Below, piece after piece: positions 26,392 through 34,684 of a DNA stretch of 64,000 nucleotides (the first letter of the stretch is position 1; every line of letters starts with the position of its first letter). The DNA is from Paradesertivirga sp036399495 (GTDB lineage: Bacteria; Bacteroidota; Bacteroidia; Sphingobacteriales; Sphingobacteriaceae). The stretch is from contig DASWMZ010000224.1 in assembly GCA_036399495.1 (NCBI GenBank), positions 3,353 through 67,352 on the forward strand, given 5' to 3'. A program made the position numbers and the translations under genes. The notes below the pieces were generated by a model. The model saw only the letters and a list, made by a program, of their open reading frames with translations. It did not search any database and was not told the DNA's origin.

Positions 26392-27927
26392 ATGACAAAA
26401 AGCGATAAGAGAAAGAAGAATACGGATGTAATATTAATAGGTGCCGGTATCATGAGTGCCACTTTGGGTCTCTTGTTAAAAGAACTCGATCCGGAACTAA
26501 CAATAGAGATTTTCGAGCGTATGGACGTGGCTGCGGCTGAAAGCTCGGATGCATGGAACAATGCAGGAACCGGCCACTCTGCGTTCTGCGAACTAAATTA
26601 TACACCCGAACTTGAAGATGGAACAATTGAGACACATAAAGCTGTTAAAATTGCTGAGTCATTTGAAGTTTCAAAGCAATTTTGGGCTTATCTTGTTAAG
26701 AGCAACCGGGTAAGATTGCCCGAAAGTTGGATACAACCTATCCCGCATATGAGTTTTGTGTGGGGAAAGAAGAATGTAAATTACCTTAAAAAGCGCTTCG
26801 AAGCACTTACGTCCTGCCATTTGTTTAAAGGCATGGAATATACTGAAGACACTACTAAACTCCATGAATGGATTCCTCTGATAATGGAAGGTCGCGATGA
26901 TTCTGAAAAGCTGGCTGCAACACGCATGGACATAGGAACCGATGTCAATTTCGGCGCCTTAACCCGCTGTATGTTTAACCACTTAAAAACGCTGCCTGGT
27001 GTAACCGTCAACTTCAACCACGAAGTGCGCGACTTAACACAAAAAGATGCGATATGGGAAGTTAAAGTAAAAGAATTAGAGAGCGGAGATAAGCGTAAGG
27101 TAAAAGCTAAATTTGTATTTATTGGCGCAGGTGGCGGCTCGCTTCCGCTTTTGTTGAAATCAGATATCCCGGAAGGAAAAGGCTTTGGCGGCTTCCCCGT
27201 AAGCGGACAATGGCTGCGTTGTACTAACCCCGAAATTATAGAGCAGCATTATGCGAAAGTATATGGAAAAGCTCCGGTTGGTTCGCCACCAATGTCTGTA
27301 CCTCACCTCGATACGCGTGTTATTAAAGGTAAAAAAGAATTGCTTTTTGGTCCGTATGCCGGATTTACAACTAAGTTTTTGAAAAACGGTTCAGTACTTG
27401 ATTTACCTCTTTCTATCAAAGCGGCTAACCTGGTACCGATGCTTGCAGCAGGTTTAAAAAACATGCCGCTCACCAAATATTTAATAGATCAGGTTCGGCA
27501 GTCGCCGGAAGACAGGTTAGAAGCTTTGCGCGAATTCTTTCCTGAGGCAAAACTTGAAGACTGGGATTTAGAAATTGCCGGCCAGCGAGTGCAGGTAATC
27601 AAAAAGGACCCTGTAGAAGGGGGAATTTTAGAATTTGGAACCGAAGTGGTAAGCTCGCAAGATGGATCTATAGCTGCTTTATTAGGTGCTTCACCAGGAG
27701 CGTCAACTGTAGTTTCTATAATGTTAAGTCTGCTTGATCTTTGCTTTCACGATCGATTAAAATCTGATGAATGGCAAACCAAGCTAAAAGCGATGATACC
27801 TTCTTATGGGAAATCACTGGCACAAGATGAGGCTTTGTTGAATGAAGTTAGAAGCTGGACTTCTGGAGTTTTAGGATTAGACAGTACTTTCCATACGGAA
27901 AGTGAACCGGTATCTGGTTTAAATTAG
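26392..27927 (+). CDS. mqo: Malate:quinone oxidoreductase
   Basis: This gene encodes 511 residues. The N-terminal FAD-binding motif is DVILIGAGIMSATLG, followed by the Mqo signature AWNNAGTGHSAFCELNYTP. Later family motifs include GQRVQVIKKDP and a C-terminal ASPGASTVV. It oxidises malate to oxaloacetate and passes electrons to the quinone pool, as a peripheral membrane enzyme and alternative to NAD malate dehydrogenase. The gene is monocistronic. The length fits the family. Confidence 0.95.
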   Translation: MTKSDKRKKNTDVILIGAGIMSATLGLLLKELDPELTIEIFERMDVAAAESSDAWNNAGTGHSAFCELNYTPELEDGTIETHKAVKIAESFEVSKQFWAYLVKSNRVRLPESWIQPIPHMSFVWGKKNVNYLKKRFEALTSCHLFKGMEYTEDTTKLHEWIPLIMEGRDDSEKLAATRMDIGTDVNFGALTRCMFNHLKTLPGVTVNFNHEVRDLTQKDAIWEVKVKELESGDKRKVKAKFVFIGAGGGSLPLLLKSDIPEGKGFGGFPVSGQWLRCTNPEIIEQHYAKVYGKAPVGSPPMSVPHLDTRVIKGKKELLFGPYAGFTTKFLKNGSVLDLPLSIKAANLVPMLAAGLKNMPLTKYLIDQVRQSPEDRLEALREFFPEAKLEDWDLEIAGQRVQVIKKDPVEGGILEFGTEVVSSQDGSIAALLGASPGASTVVSIMLSLLDLCFHDRLKSDEWQTKLKAMIPSYGKSLAQDEALLNEVRSWTSGVLGLDSTFHTESEPVSGLN

Positions 27928-28041
27928 CGACTACTAATTTAAATGGGGCTGATCAGTTCTGCGGTTGGTGTACACCTTGACTAACGCACGCGTGAGCCAG
28001 CATGGGATCATTTAGAAAGAGTCAATCCCACATTAGCAATC

Positions 28042-28710
28042 TTACAGCATAAACTCTGAAACATATCCCCATTTAACAAGTTCAGTTTGATCTTTTATCG
28101 TTTTTAACCCCCCGTCGAACATCAGGCAGCACTTGTTGCTCACATCGAGCACATTCCTAAAATCATGATCAGTCAATACAATTCCCCTGGTTGAAGAAGC
28201 GGCGAGAAGCATTTTCTTGATAGAATCTGCCATAAGAGGAGAAGTGCCATTAAAGGGCTCATCCAACAAAACAAATTTAGAGTTTGTATTAAGCAGTAAT
28301 TTGATTTCCAGATAACGCAATTCCCCACCGGATAAACTTGAAATTTTACTATCTGCTAAACTGCTTAAAATTTCATCATCAAAAAAAGCAGACATTCTAT
28401 CCCTGCCCAAATAAAGATGCGTTGTTTTACCGATTGTAAGATGTTTGGGAAGGAAGCTATCCTGAGGCAGGTAACACACCGAATTTATTAAAGTATAGAG
28501 ATTATCATACACTTTCCCGTTTAGTCGAATAAATTTATTATCAGCTTGTAAAGTGCCGAATAAAATCTTAAGTAGGGTAGATTTCCCTGAGCCGTTTCTT
28601 CCTAAAAGGCCAAAAATATCTCCAGTTTCACATTTTAAATAAACATCTGTTAGGATTGCATTCAGGCCAAATCTCTTCGTAATGCTATCGGCTTCGAGAA
28701 TGTCAGACAT
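28042..28710 (-). CDS. ABC transporter ATP-binding protein (compact two-gene system)
   Basis: This gene encodes 222 residues with a full nucleotide-binding domain: Walker A GRNGSGKST at 37-45, Q-loop LPQDS at 81-85, signature LSGGE at 126-130, Walker B FVLLDE at 146-151 and H-loop H182. The sequence after the signature (LRYLEIKLLL) is unlike the usual RQRVAIARAL. It overlaps the upstream gene for a 96-residue three-helix membrane protein by 8 bases. The substrate is unknown. The nearest analogy is export of a peptide or lipid by ABC-2-like systems, but this is only a guess. Confidence 0.85.
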   Translation of the reverse strand: MSDILEADSITKRFGLNAILTDVYLKCETGDIFGLLGRNGSGKSTLLKILFGTLQADNKFIRLNGKVYDNLYTLINSVCYLPQDSFLPKHLTIGKTTHLYLGRDRMSAFFDDEILSSLADSKISSLSGGELRYLEIKLLLNTNSKFVLLDEPFNGTSPLMADSIKKMLLAASSTRGIVLTDHDFRNVLDVSNKCCLMFDGGLKTIKDQTELVKWGYVSEFML

Positions 28711-28993
28711 GCGAAAAAATGGCTAATAGAAAAAATCCAACGACTAAATTAAATATCAGATTACCCGCTAGTAACCCAACTTTAGAGATCCCTTTATTAT
28801 AATAGAAATAATACTCATGCTGATGTGTGATTTCATTATAAAATAAGCTCAAAGCGGGCCCAATGGTCATGATTAAGATTGGGAAGACAGTAAAAAACAT
28901 ATTCATAGCGAATAATGATATCGCTAGAGAAAACAAAATATTCAACACGATGGTGCTTTTATAGAATTCCCAATGAAACCGAATTTTAGACAT
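28703..28993 (-). CDS. Small membrane protein, likely partner of the adjacent ABC ATPase
   Basis: This gene encodes 96 residues with about three transmembrane helices (14-31, 33-53, 74-94) and a short polar loop rich in His and Tyr (EITHQHEYYFYY). It is far smaller than an ordinary ABC permease. Its end overlaps the start of the ATPase gene by 8 bases, so the two are translated together. I recognise no family. The partnership is inferred only from the overlap. A half-size or oligomeric permease, or a truncated one, are both possible. Confidence 0.6.
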   Translation of the reverse strand: MSKIRFHWEFYKSTIVLNILFSLAISLFAMNMFFTVFPILIMTIGPALSLFYNEITHQHEYYFYYNKGISKVGLLAGNLIFNLVVGFFLLAIFSHV

Positions 28994-29076
28994 GGATCAA
29001 AATGCTAATAAAACTTTCCTTGACTGGCACAAATGCGCTAGAATGAACATAGACTGAATCTGGGCTAGCCCTAGTT

Positions 29077-30615
29077 TCAATACTCCCCAAACTCCTCTCT
29101 TAAAATATCAGAAATTTCGCCCAGCGTGGCATATGCTTCCACGGCAGTGATTATATAAGGCATTAAGTTTTCAGTACTGCCACTGGCAGATCTAATATCT
29201 GCAAGTGCTCTGGCAACGGCTTCCGCACTACGCATCCCTTTCAACTCCTTAAGTTTTTCCGTTTGAAGTTGCCTGATTGAATCGTTGACTTTAAAAAGCT
29301 CAAAATCGGAGCTTTCTGATTCTTCGAAACAATTCACACCAACAATTTTTTGTTCTCCGTTTTCCACGGATGTTTGATATTCGTAAGCAGATTTCGCTAT
29401 TTCATTTTGAATATACCCTGTTTCAACAGCTGCAACTGCTCCGCCCATTTCATCGATCTTAGTAATATACTTCCAGGCCCCAGCTTCTATTTCATCAGTC
29501 AGGGATTCTAAAAAATAAGATCCGGCCAATGGATCTACTGTATCTGTCACGCCGGTTTCAAAAGCTAAAATCTGTTGCGTACGTAAAGCCAATTTAGCTG
29601 CATGTTCTGTAGGCAGGGAAAAAGCTTCATCAAAACCATTAGTGTGTAATGACTGGGTTCCGCCAAGGACGGCAGCCAATGCTTGGGTTGTTACTCGCAC
29701 AACATTATTTAATGGTTGCTGCGATGTTAAAGTCGATCCGCCGGTTTGGGTATGAAAACGCAGCATCTGAGCCTGAACATCTGAAATGCCAAGTTCTGCT
29801 GTTAATTTAGCCCACATTCTGCGAGCCGCTCGAAATTTCGCGATTTCCTCAAAGAAGTTATTATGGCAATTAAAAAAAAACGACAATCGCTTTGAGATAA
29901 GATTTCCCTCCAGTCCTTTATCTATAGCCGCCTTCAAATATGCTTTTCCATTAGCTAACGTAAAAGCCAATTCCTGCACGGCTGTTGAACCCGCTTCGCG
30001 AATGTGGTAGCCTGAAATGGAAATCGTATTCCATTTGGGTACTTCAGTACTACAAAACTCAAATACATCCGTTATTAAGCGCATGGATGGTTTTGGAGGA
30101 TAAATGTAAGTTCCGCGAGCTGCGTATTCCTTTAAGATATCGTTTTGAATGGTTCCAGAAATTTTGTGGAGATCAGCTCCTTGCCTTTTAGCTAACGCGA
30201 TATACATAGCCAGCAATATTGCTGCAGTAGCGTTGATTGTCATCGAAGTTGTAATTTTACTAAGATCAATGCCGTCAAACAATATCTCAATATCTTTCAG
30301 GGAATCGATTGCAACACCAACTTTTCCAACTTCACCTTCTGCCAAAGCATGATCCGAATCATACCCAATTTGAGTTGGTAGATCAAATGCTACAGACAAG
30401 CCGGTCGTTCCTTGTGAAAGTAAATAATGATACCGTTTATTGGATTCTTCGGCGGTAGAAAACCCTGCGTATTGACGCATCGTCCAAGGTTTACCACGGT
30501 ACATATCTTTGCGGATGCCACGTGTGAATGGAAATTCACCGGGTAATTCCATATCGCCCTTGGGTTCAGTATAAACTTCCTTTATTTCGATGCCTGAGGT
30601 GGTTTTATATTTCAT
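29077..30615 (-). CDS. Methylmalonyl-CoA mutase large-subunit homologue, substrate barrel only
   Basis: This gene encodes 512 residues covering the acyl-CoA TIM-barrel of B12-dependent mutases (RQYAGFSTAEESN, LSVAFDLPTQIGYDSD, RFHTQTGGSTLTSQQP). The C-terminal cobalamin-binding domain is missing, so a separate B12 subunit is needed. Residues known to set substrate choice are Y49 and R167, as in methylmalonyl-CoA mutase, rather than the Phe and Gln of isobutyryl-CoA mutase. This supports methylmalonyl-CoA/succinyl-CoA chemistry by inference. No partner subunit or epimerase gene is nearby. It probably shares a transcript with the 177-residue gene 47 bases upstream. Confidence 0.85.
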   Translation of the reverse strand: MKYKTTSGIEIKEVYTEPKGDMELPGEFPFTRGIRKDMYRGKPWTMRQYAGFSTAEESNKRYHYLLSQGTTGLSVAFDLPTQIGYDSDHALAEGEVGKVGVAIDSLKDIEILFDGIDLSKITTSMTINATAAILLAMYIALAKRQGADLHKISGTIQNDILKEYAARGTYIYPPKPSMRLITDVFEFCSTEVPKWNTISISGYHIREAGSTAVQELAFTLANGKAYLKAAIDKGLEGNLISKRLSFFFNCHNNFFEEIAKFRAARRMWAKLTAELGISDVQAQMLRFHTQTGGSTLTSQQPLNNVVRVTTQALAAVLGGTQSLHTNGFDEAFSLPTEHAAKLALRTQQILAFETGVTDTVDPLAGSYFLESLTDEIEAGAWKYITKIDEMGGAVAAVETGYIQNEIAKSAYEYQTSVENGEQKIVGVNCFEESESSDFELFKVNDSIRQLQTEKLKELKGMRSAEAVARALADIRSASGSTENLMPYIITAVEAYATLGEISDILREEFGEY

Positions 30616-30662
30616 ATATCAAGTTAAAGGAAGCTACGATTTAATTCCTGAAGCTGTAACGC

Positions 30663-31196
30663 CTAAAAGAATTGCTCCATATCATGTCTGATTAACATCA
30701 GCCCTGCATGGTAAGGGTTATCTTCCAAGCTGCCTATGTGCGTAAGTATTACTTTACTTAATTCTAGGGATGAAGCATCAGCAGGCACCCCCCTTGCAGC
30801 ATTGTTAACCATATTGATTGAATCATTTTTTATCCGGCTAATCACGTTCCAGGCTTGGGGGCTTACGTAGAGTTGTTGCGTAATATTATGCTGATATTCG
30901 GTGCGGATTTCCTCAACCAAAAATTGCTGCAGCTCCCGAACTGTCGTCCCAGAAACGTGAACACGAACCAACATGTTTTCAGGATTGATGCGTTCAATAA
31001 AAAGCGCTAATCGTTCGTATGCTTGTAGGCGTAAAGGCAGCGTGGTAGCCAAGCTGGATTTTTTCAGATCAAGGATCTTAGATTTTGATAATTGCAGAAG
31101 TTCTGGTTTTAACACCTGCCAAACTATAAAAAATATGATCAAACCGCTGAGCACAATCTTTACAAGATCAACGAAAAAAAAGGTTATAGAGTCCAT
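30663..31196 (-). CDS. Conserved protein with one N-terminal membrane helix, function unknown
   Basis: This gene encodes 177 residues. One transmembrane helix (about 8-27) is followed by a cytosolic domain containing LPLRLQAYERLALFIERI and ending in the acidic-basic tail IRHDMEQFF. I know similar uncharacterised proteins across Bacteroidota but cannot assign a function. It is 47 bases upstream of the mutase gene on the same strand and divergent from the Fe-S carrier gene. Confidence 0.65.
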   Translation of the reverse strand: MDSITFFFVDLVKIVLSGLIIFFIVWQVLKPELLQLSKSKILDLKKSSLATTLPLRLQAYERLALFIERINPENMLVRVHVSGTTVRELQQFLVEEIRTEYQHNITQQLYVSPQAWNVISRIKNDSINMVNNAARGVPADASSLELSKVILTHIGSLEDNPYHAGLMLIRHDMEQFF

Positions 31197-31259
31197 TAGG
31201 AGTTTGTTAGCTTAGAGTCAATATCTATTTAGACTCAAGCAAAAATGTACATTTTCACT

Positions 31260-31267
31260 TATATTTG
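31260..31267 (+). promoter_or_regulatory. Bacteroidota -7 promoter element of the Fe-S carrier gene
   Basis: TATATTTG matches TAnnTTTG exactly and lies 18 bases before the ATG at 31286. Confidence 0.6.
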
Positions 31268-31285
31268 CATATTAAATAAAAAGAA

Positions 31286-31639
31286 ATGAACATGGAAACA
31301 ACTCTTTCAGTTATACCGGTTTCTTTTACCGAAGGTGCTAAAAAAGAGCTTCGCAAATTGAAAACTCAACAGGAACTTAGTGAAGATTTTGGAGTACGTG
31401 TTGGCGTTGAGGGCGGCGGCTGTTCAGGAATGAATTATGTTTTAGGTTTCGATCAGAAGAAAGATGGCGACCAGGAGTTTGAGGTTGAAGGAATTAAGGT
31501 TTTTATGCACAAGGCGCATGGTTTGTACTTAGCAGGTATGGAAATTGAATTTCAGGATGGTTTAAATGCCAGGGGATTTACGTTTAATAATCCTAATGCT
31601 AAGAGCACTTGTGGGTGCGGTACTTCCTTCGCGGTATAG
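31286..31639 (+). CDS. A-type iron-sulfur cluster carrier (IscA/SufA/ErpA family)
   Basis: This gene encodes 117 residues of the HesB family. The three conserved ligands are C46 (GGGCSGMNY), C109 and C111 (TCGCGTSF). Such proteins receive Fe-S clusters from scaffold proteins and deliver them to target enzymes. It is monocistronic, with its own promoter and terminator and no isc or suf genes nearby, so the exact subtype cannot be set. A second ATG at 31292 would shorten it by two residues. Confidence 0.93.
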   Translation: MNMETTLSVIPVSFTEGAKKELRKLKTQQELSEDFGVRVGVEGGGCSGMNYVLGFDQKKDGDQEFEVEGIKVFMHKAHGLYLAGMEIEFQDGLNARGFTFNNPNAKSTCGCGTSFAV

Positions 31640-31660
31640 TTTTGACTAATAAGTATATCG

Positions 31661-31688
31661 AAACCTGCCGTTTCACGGCAGGTTTTTT
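31661..31688 (+). terminator. Rho-independent terminator of the Fe-S carrier gene
   Basis: A perfect 10-bp stem AAACCTGCCG / CGGCAGGTTT has a 5-nt loop and a T7 tail. Confidence 0.92.
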
Positions 31689-31757
31689 TGTTTTAATAAG
31701 GTATGGGTTAGAGTGATTTAGGAAGCTATCTGAAATGATTAGAGTGTGGCGTAATCC

Positions 31758-31784
31758 TTGTCACTCCGAGCGAAATCGAAGAAC
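31758..31784. repeat. Dispersed intergenic sequence of the GTCACTCCGAGCG type
   Basis: TTGTCACTCCGAGCGAAA followed by TCGAAGAAC resembles the short interspersed sequence (GTCATTCTGAGCGAAGCGAAGAATC type) that I recall from many Bacteroidota genomes. It lies in the gap between the Fe-S carrier gene and cpsB. One copy is seen here. Confidence 0.45.
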
Positions 31785-31804
31785 GTTTAATTTATGCATC
31801 GACT

Positions 31805-32548
31805 CTAAATCATTTCGTTCTGTAACTGATAATCCGTTAAAAGCTTACCCACATAGGGCATTGAAAGTGACTTTAGCAGCATTTCTGCATGTTTTATTTT
31901 ATGCATATCGCTTCCAATAAAATCCACCAGATAATGATCTACCAATTGTTCTGCGGCGGTTTGAGTGGGCTTGCCATAGTGCCCTGTTAACGACAGTGTA
32001 TTCAGTTGTAAATAACACCCTGAATCTTTTAACCGCTCATAATTTTCGATTGAGGCAGTCATATAAGGATATCGTTCGGGATGTGCAAGCAAAGGAGTGT
32101 AGCCTTTTTGAAGGATTCTATCTATCACTTCAAATAAATTTTGAGGATAGTTAATGAATGACAATTCAAACAGCACGTACTTTTTTCCGAGTGTTAAGAT
32201 GTCGTTTTTCTTTAGCTTATTCTCAAAAGTCTCATCGAGATAATATTCAGCGGCAGCATGAATTTCGATCTTGATATTTCTTTTCACCAATTCTTCCCGT
32301 AGTTCATCAAGCCCCTGTAAAATAGACTCTGATGTATTTCGGTAATAATCGGCCATGATATGTGGCGTGGTAACCAGCTTTTTAAAGCCCATAGACATCA
32401 ATCGTTGAATCAAAACAATTGATTCTTCCATATTTTGGGCGCCATCGTCAATGCCCGGAATGAGATGAGAGTGCAGATCTGTTTTAATAACCGAAAAATT
32501 AATCTCCGGAACCTGCTCTTTCTTCTTTTTTAGGAAGTCAAATAACAT
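31805..32548 (-). CDS. PHP-family tyrosine-protein phosphatase (CpsB/YwqE type)
   Basis: This gene encodes 247 residues. The metal-binding PHP motif is DLHSHLIPGIDDGAQ, followed by TTPHIMADYY, HAAAEYYLDE, LAHPERYPYM and a final SDMHKI. This family dephosphorylates bacterial tyrosine kinases that control capsule and exopolysaccharide assembly. It is the last gene of the nucleotide-sugar operon, its ATG overlapping the rfbB stop codon (TAATG), which supports a regulatory role in polysaccharide production. No BY-kinase gene is in the window. Confidence 0.88.
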   Translation of the reverse strand: MLFDFLKKKKEQVPEINFSVIKTDLHSHLIPGIDDGAQNMEESIVLIQRLMSMGFKKLVTTPHIMADYYRNTSESILQGLDELREELVKRNIKIEIHAAAEYYLDETFENKLKKNDILTLGKKYVLFELSFINYPQNLFEVIDRILQKGYTPLLAHPERYPYMTASIENYERLKDSGCYLQLNTLSLTGHYGKPTQTAAEQLVDHYLVDFIGSDMHKIKHAEMLLKSLSMPYVGKLLTDYQLQNEMI

Positions 32549-33600
32549 TAGCGGTTATCGTATAAATTTTCGTAGTAAGCCTGATACTGACCCGACGTCA
32601 CATTGTTGAGCCATTCTTCGTTGTTAAGATACCAATCTACCGTTTTTTCTAGACCTTCTTCAAACTGTAAACTTGGTGTCCAGTCCAGCTCTTTTTGCAA
32701 TTTGCTTGAATCGATAGCGTAGCGTAAATCATGCCCGGCCCGGTCTGTTACAAACGTGATAAGCTTTTCTGATTCACCTTCTTCCCTTCCCAACTTCTTA
32801 TCCATTATTTTACACAAGGTACGAATCAGATCAATATTTTTCCATTCGTTATGCCCGCCAACATTGTAGGTTTTTCCAGAAGCGGCCTTATGAAAAACAA
32901 CGTCAATCGCACGAGCGTGATCTTCAACCCAAAGCCAGTCGCGAATATTTTCACCCTTCCCATAAACGGGAACGGCCTTATTATTTTTGATGTTATTGAT
33001 GGCTAAAGGAATAAGTTTTTCAGGAAAGTGATGTGAACCGTAATTATTTGAGCAGTTCGAAATAACTGTATTCATTCCATATGTATCCTGATAAGCTCTT
33101 ACAAAATGATCTGAACTAGCTTTTGACGCAGAATAGGGACTGTGAGGATCGTAAGCTGTTTCTTCGGTAAAGAGACCTTCGTCTCCTAAAGTTCCGTAAA
33201 CTTCATCTGTGGAAACATGATAAAATCGGTGATTTTCATAATCATCTTTCCATAGTTTTTTGGCAGCGTTCAATAAATTTACCGTTCCAACAACGTTTGT
33301 CATAACAAAATCTATCGGACTACTAATTGAACGGTCGACATGAGATTCTGCAGCAAGATGTATTACGTCCTGGAAATCTTCTTGAGTAAATAAATTATAA
33401 ATAAAGTCAGCATCAACAATATCCCCCTTAATAAATTTATAATTGGAACATTCTTCTACGTCTTTAAGATTTGCGAGGTTACCGGCATATGTAAGTTTAT
33501 CAAGATTAACGATTTGATAATTCGGGTAGTTTTTTACAAAACGTCTTACTACGTGAGAACCGATAAATCCGGCACCGCCGGTTATTAAGATTTTTTTCAT
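32548..33600 (-). CDS. rfbB: dTDP-glucose 4,6-dehydratase
   Basis: This gene encodes 350 residues of the extended short-chain dehydrogenase family. The NAD motif is GGAGFIGSHV, the active-site region STDEVYGTLG and YSASKASSDH, with RDWLWVEDHARAI and YNVGGHNE typical of RmlB. It converts dTDP-glucose to dTDP-4-keto-6-deoxyglucose, the entry to rhamnose and other deoxysugars. rfbA, rfbC and rfbD are not next to it. A 58-base gap with a hairpin separates it from galE. Confidence 0.94.
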   Translation of the reverse strand: MKKILITGGAGFIGSHVVRRFVKNYPNYQIVNLDKLTYAGNLANLKDVEECSNYKFIKGDIVDADFIYNLFTQEDFQDVIHLAAESHVDRSISSPIDFVMTNVVGTVNLLNAAKKLWKDDYENHRFYHVSTDEVYGTLGDEGLFTEETAYDPHSPYSASKASSDHFVRAYQDTYGMNTVISNCSNNYGSHHFPEKLIPLAINNIKNNKAVPVYGKGENIRDWLWVEDHARAIDVVFHKAASGKTYNVGGHNEWKNIDLIRTLCKIMDKKLGREEGESEKLITFVTDRAGHDLRYAIDSSKLQKELDWTPSLQFEEGLEKTVDWYLNNEEWLNNVTSGQYQAYYENLYDNR

Positions 33601-33615
33601 TTATGTGATATAAGA

Positions 33616-33641
33616 CTTCCAAAAGTTGAAAATTTTGGAAG
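33616..33641. other. Intercistronic hairpin between galE and rfbB
   Basis: A perfect 9-bp stem CTTCCAAAA / TTTTGGAAG has an 8-nt loop. There is no T-run after it on the minus strand, so it is more likely an mRNA stability or processing element than a terminator. Confidence 0.45.
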
Positions 33642-33658
33642 CTGACTGAAAGATTAAA

Positions 33659-34684
33659 TTAAAAAGGATTCTTATTAATATACTGTTCCCAAGCCCAAGC
33701 CGATTTCATCATATCTTCCAAAACCAGTTCGGTTTTCCAACCTAACTCATTTTGTGCTTTTGATACATCTCCCCAAACCTGTTCAACATCCCCTTCGCGT
33801 CTTGGACCGATTTTGTATTCCAATTTCACTCCCGTGCTTTTTTCGAAAGCATTTACTACCTGTAGAACAGTGCTTCCGGTACCTGTACCAAGATTGTAGA
33901 TCTCGAACTTGCCCGACATTTTGTCCTCTTCTTGTCTGCGCAATGCTGCAATGTGAGCTTTAGCTAAATCTACCACATGAATATAATCGCGAACACAACT
34001 CCCGTCAGGCGTGTTGTAATCGTTTCCGAAAACGGTTATAGGGCCACGTTTTCCAATCGCACTTTGAGTGATGAATGGGACCAAATTTTGAGGTACGCCA
34101 AGCGGCAATTCACCAATTAAAGCGGATTCGTGCGCACCGACCGGGTTAAAATACCTTAAGGAAATTACTTTGTAATTGGTATTGGCATTGGCAGTTTCTA
34201 TAAGAACCTCTTCAGCAATTTGCTTGGTATTCCCGTAAGGAGATTCGGCTCTTTTTACCGGCGCTTCTTCCGTTACCGGCAAAACATCCGGCTGACCATA
34301 AACGGTACATGAAGAAGAAAATACGAAATTAACCTCTCTTCCCGCAAAAGCGGTAAGAAGATTTATTAAAGAGAAAAAGTTATTACGGTAGTATTTTAAA
34401 GGAAATTGAACAGACTCCCCTACTGCTTTGTGAGCCGCAAAATGGATAACTCCCGATATTTCCGGATCATTTTTTATTAACGCAACCGTCTTAGCCTCAT
34501 CGCAAAGATCTAACTCATGAAATTCTGGTTTAATCCCGGTAATTGCCGTTATCTGATCAAGAATCTTGGCATTTGAATTATCAAGATTATCTACTATAAC
34601 TACTTTATATCCTGCATTTTGCAGTTCCACAACGGTATGAGAACCGATATATCCGGTGCCACCGGTTACTAATATTTTATTCAT
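33659..34684 (-). CDS. galE: UDP-glucose 4-epimerase
   Basis: This gene encodes 341 residues. The NAD motif is GGTGYIGSHT. Catalytic motifs are SSSCTVYG and YGNTK, and the family end is RREGDVEQVWGD. It interconverts UDP-glucose and UDP-galactose. Its ATG overlaps the uxs stop codon by 4 bases (ATGA), so it is translationally coupled in the ugd-uxs-galE-rfbB-cpsB operon. Some homologues act on N-acetylated sugars; this cannot be ruled out by eye. Confidence 0.93.
   Translation of the reverse strand: MNKILVTGGTGYIGSHTVVELQNAGYKVVIVDNLDNSNAKILDQITAITGIKPEFHELDLCDEAKTVALIKNDPEISGVIHFAAHKAVGESVQFPLKYYRNNFFSLINLLTAFAGREVNFVFSSSCTVYGQPDVLPVTEEAPVKRAESPYGNTKQIAEEVLIETANANTNYKVISLRYFNPVGAHESALIGELPLGVPQNLVPFITQSAIGKRGPITVFGNDYNTPDGSCVRDYIHVVDLAKAHIAALRRQEEDKMSGKFEIYNLGTGTGSTVLQVVNAFEKSTGVKLEYKIGPRREGDVEQVWGDVSKAQNELGWKTELVLEDMMKSAWAWEQYINKNPF

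Noticed and set aside
29040..29076. Short GGGCTAGCCC palindrome after the mutase gene
   Set aside because: The arms are only 5 bases and no T-run follows, so it does not qualify as a terminator.
31735..31920. 61-codon plus-strand frame across the dispersed repeat into the cpsB end
   Set aside because: It is translated from a repeat plus antisense to cpsB and has no protein-like pattern.
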